Source: an uncultured Lachnospiraceae bacterium (GTDB lineage: Bacteria > Bacillota > Clostridia > Lachnospirales > Lachnospiraceae). From it: a stretch of DNA of 8,248 nt. Position 1 is the stretch's first letter. Every line of letters starts with the position of its first letter. Of this stretch, positions 1 to 5,041 are shown piece after piece. Below the pieces are notes generated by a model. The model worked only from the letters and a program-made list of their open reading frames with translations. It had not been told where the DNA came from and made no database searches. The stretch is from assembly GCA_902796695.1 (NCBI GenBank), contig CADBQE010000274.1:1-8248 (forward strand), written 5' to 3'. Made by a program: the position numbers and the translations under genes.

Positions 1-1673
1 GCTTCCTGCAGCGATTCCGCGATGCCGGCCAGTTCCTGCGGGCGGATCTTGCAGACCTTGCGGTCATAGGTGAGGAGGCCGTTGGTCTCGTCCTCCACGT
101 CGGAGACCTGGGTGTAGACGGCGGCGCACAGGCCGGCGCGGGCGAGCGGGATCACCTGCTCTTCATAGATTTTCCGCAGGCCGGCGGCGAGTTCCGCGCG
201 GGTTTCAAAGATTTTATAGCCGTAGGTTTTGTCCGGATTAGCGCTGTGCTCCGGCACCTGCCAGACAAAGCCGCCGAATTCCGAGAGCACCTGCGCTTTG
301 TCTTCGTGCCCGAGCTTCAGGGAGCGGAAATAGATGTGGCGGCTGTCCACGTCGCTCTTCTGGCGGTGGAACCAGCCGGATGTCGCGTCAATGACCCGGC
401 TCGCGTCCAGGGCGAGCAGCGTGTCATAGAGCTTGTCCGCCTCGAACTGGCCCCAGCCTTCGTTGAAAATAGTCCAATAGCAGATGCTGGGGTGGCTGCG
501 CAGCAGTTCCACGGTCTCCGCCATGCTGCGCACGAAGCGCACGCGGGCGGCGGGATCACGGTTTAAGCGGGCGTCCGGCAGGCGTGTCCAGACCTGGGGC
601 AGCGCGGAGTCCCGCAGGAAGCGGTAGTCTCCGTTGTTGACCATGTCCTGGAAGACGACCATACCCAGGCGGTCGCAGTCGTAATAAAACTGCTCGGGTT
701 CGATCTTGATATGCTTCCGCAGGGTATTAAAGCCCAGCGCCTTCATGGCCAGGATATCGTCCGCATAGCATTCGGGCGCCGCGGGGGTATAGATCCCATC
801 GCTCCAGTAGCCCTGATCCAGCAGGCCGTGGAAGAAATACGGCTCTCCGTTCAGGCAGATGCGCTTTTTCCCGCCGATCTCCCGGATGCTGATGTCGCGC
901 AGCGCGAAATAGGAGCGCACGCGGTCTTCGCCGCTTTCCACGATAAAATCATACAGCTTCGGCCGCTCCGGGGTCCAGAAGACGGGATCCTCCACGGAAA
1001 AGACCGCCCGGCCGCCCCGCAGCGGGATCCGCCGCCCGGTGTCCATGAGCGTCAGCGTGCCGTCCGCGGCGCCATCGGCCCATACCCGGACTCTCCGGCC
1101 GTGGGTCGTCACGCGGATCCGCCGGATATACTGCACCGGCACGGATTCCAGCCAGACGGTCTGCCAGATGCCGCTGACCGGCGTATACCACATCCCGCCC
1201 CGGTCCTTTTTCTGCTTGCCCCAGGGGAAGCTGTGGTCCAGTTTGTCCACGGCAACGACCCGCAGCGTATTTTCCCCTTCGGTCAGCCACTCCGTAATAT
1301 CCAAGGTAAACGGCAGATACCCGCCCTCATGCGAGCCGACGGGCGATCCGTTCACATACACCTCCGCCCGCTGGTCCACGGCGCCGAAATGCAGCAGGAT
1401 GCGGCGGTCTCCCCACGGGACTTCGACCCGGAAGCGCCGCTGGTAATAGAAGCAGAACGCGTCCCGGTCCGTCAGGCCGATCCCGGAGAGCAGACTTTCC
1501 GGGCAGAAGGGCACCAGGATCTCCTCCCGCATCTCCGGGTCCGTCCCGAAGCGCCAGCGGCCGTTTAAGCACTGCCACTGATCCCGCACCATCTGCGGGC
1601 GCGGATACGCCTGCCAGGGTACTTCGGGCAGCGACGCCCCTCTTTTCGTCAACAGCTGCTTCAGTTTTGCCAT
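1..1673 (-). CDS. Glycoside hydrolase family 2 enzyme (beta-galactosidase/beta-glucuronidase type), C-terminus cut by window edge
   Basis: The frame is open from ATG at 1673 to the window edge (557 codons, no stop). It encodes a retaining exo-glycosidase with the GH2 domain order: N-terminal jelly-roll sugar-binding domain (about residues 20-175, with AEVYVNG and RGGMWYTPVSGIWQ), an Ig-like domain (about 177-265), then a TIM barrel from about 270. The acid/base is E405 in FNEGWGQ and the nucleophile is E465 in LSEFGGF. No signal peptide is seen, so it should act in the cytoplasm. Short GH2 proteins of this kind usually run to somewhat under or about 600 residues, so probably only a short tail is missing. 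ATG directly follows the TAG stop of the MFS gene with no gap; an AGGAAG site lies 5 nt upstream, inside the transporter's last codons. The neighbour suggests it cleaves a sugar imported by that carrier. The family is certain from the motifs; galactoside, glucuronide or another substrate cannot be told apart here. Confidence 0.93.
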   Translation of the reverse strand, partial: MAKLKQLLTKRGASLPEVPWQAYPRPQMVRDQWQCLNGRWRFGTDPEMREEILVPFCPESLLSGIGLTDRDAFCFYYQRRFRVEVPWGDRRILLHFGAVDQRAEVYVNGSPVGSHEGGYLPFTLDITEWLTEGENTLRVVAVDKLDHSFPWGKQKKDRGGMWYTPVSGIWQTVWLESVPVQYIRRIRVTTHGRRVRVWADGAADGTLTLMDTGRRIPLRGGRAVFSVEDPVFWTPERPKLYDFIVESGEDRVRSYFALRDISIREIGGKKRICLNGEPYFFHGLLDQGYWSDGIYTPAAPECYADDILAMKALGFNTLRKHIKIEPEQFYYDCDRLGMVVFQDMVNNGDYRFLRDSALPQVWTRLPDARLNRDPAARVRFVRSMAETVELLRSHPSICYWTIFNEGWGQFEADKLYDTLLALDASRVIDATSGWFHRQKSDVDSRHIYFRSLKLGHEDKAQVLSEFGGFVWQVPEHSANPDKTYGYKIFETRAELAAGLRKIYEEQVIPLARAGLCAAVYTQVSDVEDETNGLLTYDRKVCKIRPQELAGIAESLQE

Positions 1674-2990
1674 CTATTCTTCCTTTCTGAGACGAATGCC
1701 TTCATAAAAGCTCAGGAGCGCGATCAGCAGGAGCACCACTGCCAGCGCCGCCATAAAGATCTTCGCGTTGGGCAGGAACGAGGTCGTTCCGTCGTCGTTC
1801 GTGATCGTTGCGGCCCCGCGCAGGACCGCCGCGCCGATGGCCGGCCCGATCAGGCCCGGCACCAGCACCTGGGAGAGGATCCGAAGGCCCTGGAAGCGCC
1901 CCGCCATGCCCGCGGGCGTTTCGGCACGCAACCGGGCGCCGAATACCGCCATGCCGGACAGATAGCCGCTCATCATCAGCAGCGAGCCCGCAAAGACCGG
2001 CAGCTTCATGGCCAGGCCTTCCGTGCGGATGCGCGCCGGGAACAGCCAGAGCAGGAGGAAGCCCAGCACCAGCATATACAGGGGGCCGAATACGGTCTTT
2101 TCAAAGCCCTTCCGGTCCACCAGCCGCCCGTAGAAGGCCGTCACGGCCGCGGCCAGAATAATGGCCGGCGCCATGATCAGCACGTAGTCGCTCATGCCCA
2201 GGCTCTTTTCGTAATAAATGATCAGGTAAGGCATAAAGATCTGGATCGCGATATTAAAGACCGCGAAGCCCAGCATGGACCAGTAAAGGGTTTTGTTGCG
2301 GCGGACCACCGCGGGCCGGAAGCTGTAGGCGATGGTTGCCCAATAGCCCAGTTCGTCCGGAGCCTTTGCCGGCGCTTCCTCCACCAGGAAAAAGCCCGCG
2401 CATCCGATCAGCAGCACGAGCGCGCCGATTATGATATAGATCGCGGTCCAGCTTTCCGCGCGGTCCAGGTCAAAGCCCATAAAGCCGCCGAACACCGCCA
2501 GGATCGCGATCAGGGGCATCATGGCGTTGATGCCTTCGGCCGCGCCGCGGCTCTCCGGAGCGGCCGAGTCCGTCAGCCAGGCATTGAATGCCGCGTCATT
2601 GGCCGTGGAGCCGAAGAAGGTCATAACGCAGTCCAGAATGATGACCAGCGAGATGCCCGCGGACGCCGCGCTCACGGCGGCGCCGAACAGGCCGCTTATG
2701 ACATCCGCCCGGATAAAGGCAAAACTCAGGATCGAGATGCCCCAGGCGATATAGCCCGCGCACATGAAGATCTTCCGCTTTCCCAGGCGGTCCGACAGTG
2801 CCCCGATCAGGATCGTGGTCAGGGTCGCCGCCACGGCGCTGGCCTGCACCATCAGGGAAATGTCCGACGCGGACGCGCGGAACATCTTGTAGATGAAGAC
2901 GTTGAAATACATATTTTCCACGACCCAGGAGATCTGCCCAGTCAGGGAAAATACGATCAGGGCGAGCCAGAAGCGCTTCTTATTTTTCAT
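1674..2990 (-). CDS. MFS transporter, probable sugar/glycoside carrier
   Basis: This is a 438-residue polytopic membrane protein, the usual length for a 12-helix major facilitator. The MFS motif A lies between helices 2 and 3 (GALSDRLGKRK, residues 63-73), and a degenerate copy sits at the matching place in the second half (YGRLVDRKG, 287-295). The halves are joined by a loop around residues 203-235 that contains EEAPAKAPDE and a basic VVRRNK stretch. An aromatic WVVENMYFN segment in helix 1 recalls GPH/SLC45-type sugar carriers, but this is only a loose resemblance. ATG at 2990 lies inside the end of proC (11-nt overlap, ATGAAAAATAA), with no strong Shine-Dalgarno, so it probably depends on coupling to proC translation. 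The stop abuts the GH2 start codon. That arrangement suggests import of the GH2 substrate. The substrate is inferred from context only; drug or metabolite export is the alternative. Confidence 0.88.
   Translation of the reverse strand: MKNKKRFWLALIVFSLTGQISWVVENMYFNVFIYKMFRASASDISLMVQASAVAATLTTILIGALSDRLGKRKIFMCAGYIAWGISILSFAFIRADVISGLFGAAVSAASAGISLVIILDCVMTFFGSTANDAAFNAWLTDSAAPESRGAAEGINAMMPLIAILAVFGGFMGFDLDRAESWTAIYIIIGALVLLIGCAGFFLVEEAPAKAPDELGYWATIAYSFRPAVVRRNKTLYWSMLGFAVFNIAIQIFMPYLIIYYEKSLGMSDYVLIMAPAIILAAAVTAFYGRLVDRKGFEKTVFGPLYMLVLGFLLLWLFPARIRTEGLAMKLPVFAGSLLMMSGYLSGMAVFGARLRAETPAGMAGRFQGLRILSQVLVPGLIGPAIGAAVLRGAATITNDDGTTSFLPNAKIFMAALAVVLLLIALLSFYEGIRLRKEE
1679..1684 (-). promoter_or_regulatory. 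Ribosome binding site of the GH2 gene
   Basis: AGGAAG lies 5 nt before ATG 1673 and is made from the final Lys-Glu-Glu codons of the MFS gene. It supports the chosen start and ties GH2 translation to that of the transporter. Confidence 0.6.
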
Positions 2991-3765
2991 AGCCCATCAC
3001 CGCATCGATCGCCGCCTGGCAGGCCGCGCGCAGGCCGTGCGCCTCGAGTGCCGTCACGCCGCGGATCGTGCTGCCGCCGGGGGAGCAGACCGCGTCCTTT
3101 AAGGCGGCCGGGTGGCGGCCGGTATCGCGCTGCAGTTTAGCCGCGCCCAGCAGCATCTGGCTGACCAGGACATAGGCCGCATCGCGGGGCAGGCCGTATT
3201 TCACGCCCGCGTCCCCGAAGGCTTCCATGATCATATCCGCAAAGGCGGGGCCGCAGCCGCTGATGGTCCCGGCGATCCCCATCAGGCGGGACGGCATGAT
3301 CATCACCTGCCCGATGCCCGCAAACAGCAGGCGGCTGACCTCTTCCTCCTCCTCCGTCAGGCTGTGGACGTCCTCCAGCAGGAAAATGCCTTCGCCCACC
3401 TCCGCAGGCGTGGAGGGCATCACGTACCGGAGCCGCTGCGCATCGCCCAGCACGCTGTGATAATGCGCCAGATCCCAGCCCAGCGCGACGGACAGCAGCG
3501 GCTTCTCTTTTAACAGGTCCGCGGTCTCCGCCAGCACGCTTTCCACCTGGTAAGGCTTGCAGGCCATGATGACAAGGTCCGCCGCCGCGACCAGATCCCG
3601 CGGGGAATCCGCCGCGGTAAAGCCCAGCCGGGCCGCGTTGTCCAGCAGTTTTTTCCGGTGCGGCGCATAAGCCAGGATCTCTTCCGCCTCGCGCTGTCTG
3701 GTCGCGTTCCAGCCGGTCACGATCGCCTGCGCCATATTGCCCATCCCGATAAATCCGATCTTCAT
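2980..3765 (-). CDS. proC: Pyrroline-5-carboxylate reductase (ProC)
   Basis: This 261-residue cytoplasmic enzyme reduces delta-1-pyrroline-5-carboxylate to L-proline with NAD(P)H, the last step of proline synthesis. The N-terminus is a Rossmann nucleotide-binding motif (GFIGMGNMAQAI, residues 4-15). The middle has MACKPY (67-72) and VMPSTP (115-120), the counterpart of the usual MPNTP. The C-terminal helical dimerisation domain carries SGCGPAF (169-175) and the P5CR signature AVCSPGGSTIRGV (225-237), and the length is normal for the family. ATG at 3765 is set by an AAGGAG site 6 nt upstream. It lies 13 nt after the rhodanese lipoprotein gene and overlaps the MFS gene by 11 nt. No other proline gene (proA, proB) is in view, so its presence here is not explained by pathway clustering. 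A paralogue acting on a related cyclic imine is possible, given the small departures from consensus (MPSTP, SGCGPAF). Confidence 0.93.
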   Translation of the reverse strand: MKIGFIGMGNMAQAIVTGWNATRQREAEEILAYAPHRKKLLDNAARLGFTAADSPRDLVAAADLVIMACKPYQVESVLAETADLLKEKPLLSVALGWDLAHYHSVLGDAQRLRYVMPSTPAEVGEGIFLLEDVHSLTEEEEEVSRLLFAGIGQVMIMPSRLMGIAGTISGCGPAFADMIMEAFGDAGVKYGLPRDAAYVLVSQMLLGAAKLQRDTGRHPAALKDAVCSPGGSTIRGVTALEAHGLRAACQAAIDAVMGYEK

Positions 3766-3771
3766 GGTCCT

Positions 3772-3777
3772 CTCCTT
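3772..3777 (-). promoter_or_regulatory. Ribosome binding site of proC
   Basis: AAGGAG lies 6 nt upstream of ATG 3765, within the 13-nt gap after the rhodanese lipoprotein stop. It is the only gap in the cluster long enough to hold its own intergenic binding site, so proC may be translated more independently than its neighbours. Confidence 0.75.
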
Positions 3778-3778
3778 C

Positions 3779-5041
3779 TTACTCGCTCCACTCGATATAA
3801 AATGTCAGTTCGACGTTCCCCTTGCCCAACACCGCCAGCAGTTCTTCCCGGGTCACGTCCGGGATCACGGCCAGGCGGGTGAACGACCAGGTGTTGGTGT
3901 CGTAATATACGGTGATCTGATTGCCCTGATACAGGATGACGTCGCCGGGCTTTGTGGTGATGGATTCGTCGCAGTCCGGCAGGGACCAGGGAAGCGGCCC
4001 CACTTTTTCGAAATTCCCGTAGTCGTGCGCCTGCACGGTGATGCTGCCGTCCCACAGTTTTTCCGCGAACGCGCGGGCGGACTCGTTGTCCTCCAGCTGC
4101 GCGTAAAACCGGCCGCCTTCGCATTCGATGATCAGGGCGGTGGGGAACGGCCGGACGGCTTCGTCCGTGATCCGGGTCCCGTCCGTTACCTCATAGCGGA
4201 CCGGCTCCGAGATCCGGACCTGAAGCGCGCCGTCCACGGTTATGTAATAGGCCTCGTCATATTCCTCCTGGATAGGGGAGCGGGCCTGCACGGTGAGCGT
4301 GGCGCTGCCTTCTTTTAAGGCGCGGACCGTGAGGATCACGTCATAGGCCGCCCCTTCCACCTGGGCGGGATCCGTGCCGTGGTAGTCTCTCCGGGTCTCG
4401 AGCGCGATGATCTCCGACTCGTCCGTGATAAACGTATATTCATAGCCGCCGCCGTCAAAAGAGCTGAATGTCAGCTGCGCCGTGCAGCTGACGCAGGTCT
4501 GTGAGGGCGGGGCGGCCGGGGTGGTGGCAGGGATGGTATCCGGGGCGGTGTCCGGGATGGCATCCGGATCCGTGGGATCCGCCGGGGTGGTATCCGGGTC
4601 CGCAGGGCCTGCCTGTGCGCTGCCCGGTTCCGCTCCCGCAACCGTCTCACCCGTCCAGTCCAGGATCCCGCCGAATTCGTAGATCTGCGTGTAGCCCAGC
4701 TGCGCCAGCTTCTCGGACGCCTCCTTGCTGCGTCGGCCGCTGCGGCAGTAGACAAGCAGGATCTGATCCGGGTCCGGGAGCTGTGCCGGCCTTTCCGTTC
4801 CGATCTCTTCGTTGGTCACACGGATCGCGCCGGGGATATGGCCCGCTTCGTACTCGTCCTGCCGTCTCACATCCACGATCAGGTGCCCGTCGGCGCGGGT
4901 CATCCGCTCTTTTGCCTCTTCCTGAGTGATGGATTTCCAATGTCCCTTCATTCCGCTTTCCTCCGTATTCCGAGTCTGTCCGCCGCATCCGCCTATAAGC
5001 AGAAGCAGTACGGCCGCGGCCGCGAATGCTTTCCGTTTCAA
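3779..5041 (-). CDS. Multidomain lipoprotein: rhodanese domain, Pro/Asp/Thr linker, CxxC motif, cyclophilin-like C-terminal domain
   Basis: I place the start at TTG 5041, giving 420 residues, because it follows AAGGAGG by 9 nt and begins a lipoprotein signal (MKRK, hydrophobic stretch, IGGC with Cys19 as lipidation site). An in-frame ATG at 5128 would add 29 unlikely Arg/Gly-rich residues. A rhodanese domain (about 35-130) has IVDVRRQDEYEAGHIPGA and the active-site loop CRSGRRS with Cys99, which can carry a persulfide. A low-complexity linker (about 135-180) is followed by CVSC (183-186). Next comes a beta-rich stretch (about 190-280) that weakly recalls chagasin-like inhibitor folds. Residues 301-420 match the Cyclophil_like2 (TM1367-like) family: DNESARAF, YGNFEK, then GDVILY and TVYYDTNTWSFTRL. 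The TTG overlaps the lipase stop (TTGA), implying coupled translation. The protein should face outside, tethered to the membrane. Its substrate is unknown; sulfur handling or redox folding of exported proteins is speculation. Confidence 0.87.
   Translation of the reverse strand: MKRKAFAAAAVLLLLIGGCGGQTRNTEESGMKGHWKSITQEEAKERMTRADGHLIVDVRRQDEYEAGHIPGAIRVTNEEIGTERPAQLPDPDQILLVYCRSGRRSKEASEKLAQLGYTQIYEFGGILDWTGETVAGAEPGSAQAGPADPDTTPADPTDPDAIPDTAPDTIPATTPAAPPSQTCVSCTAQLTFSSFDGGGYEYTFITDESEIIALETRRDYHGTDPAQVEGAAYDVILTVRALKEGSATLTVQARSPIQEEYDEAYYITVDGALQVRISEPVRYEVTDGTRITDEAVRPFPTALIIECEGGRFYAQLEDNESARAFAEKLWDGSITVQAHDYGNFEKVGPLPWSLPDCDESITTKPGDVILYQGNQITVYYDTNTWSFTRLAVIPDVTREELLAVLGKGNVELTFYIEWSE
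4526..4605 (-). repeat. Imperfect 12-nt coding repeats in the Pro/Asp/Thr linker
   Basis: Within the lipoprotein gene, near-identical units begin at 4535, 4547 and 4559 on the plus strand (GGTATCCGGG, GGTGTCCGGG, GGCATCCGGA), and GGTATCCGGG recurs at 4589. The 12-nt period encodes tetrapeptides such as DTAP, DTIP and DAIP, a flexible extended spacer between the rhodanese domain and the C-terminal domains. Because the unit is a multiple of three, gain or loss of copies would keep the frame, so linker length could vary between strains. Confidence 0.65.
4960..4964 (-). promoter_or_regulatory. Possible internal ribosome binding site for a cytoplasmic rhodanese form
   Basis: GGAGG lies 8 nt before an in-frame ATG at 4951, residue 31 of the lipoprotein and just upstream of the rhodanese domain. 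Starting there would drop the signal peptide and leave the protein in the cytoplasm. The bases also encode Thr-Glu-Glu codons, so the match may be chance. Confidence 0.3.

Noticed and set aside
711..1568. Plus-strand open frame of 285 codons over the GH2 gene
   Set aside because: The minus-strand frame here encodes clear GH2 motifs, and the plus-strand product is low-complexity and has no recognisable family. It is a GC-driven shadow.
1660..1690. Transcription terminator between the MFS and GH2 genes
   Set aside because: There is no gap between the genes, and no GC-rich hairpin followed by a T run on the minus strand.
3737..4318. Plus-strand open frame of 193 codons over the rhodanese lipoprotein and proC start
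   Set aside because: It crosses two genes that have strong motifs and ribosome binding sites on the other strand, and its translation shows no family features.
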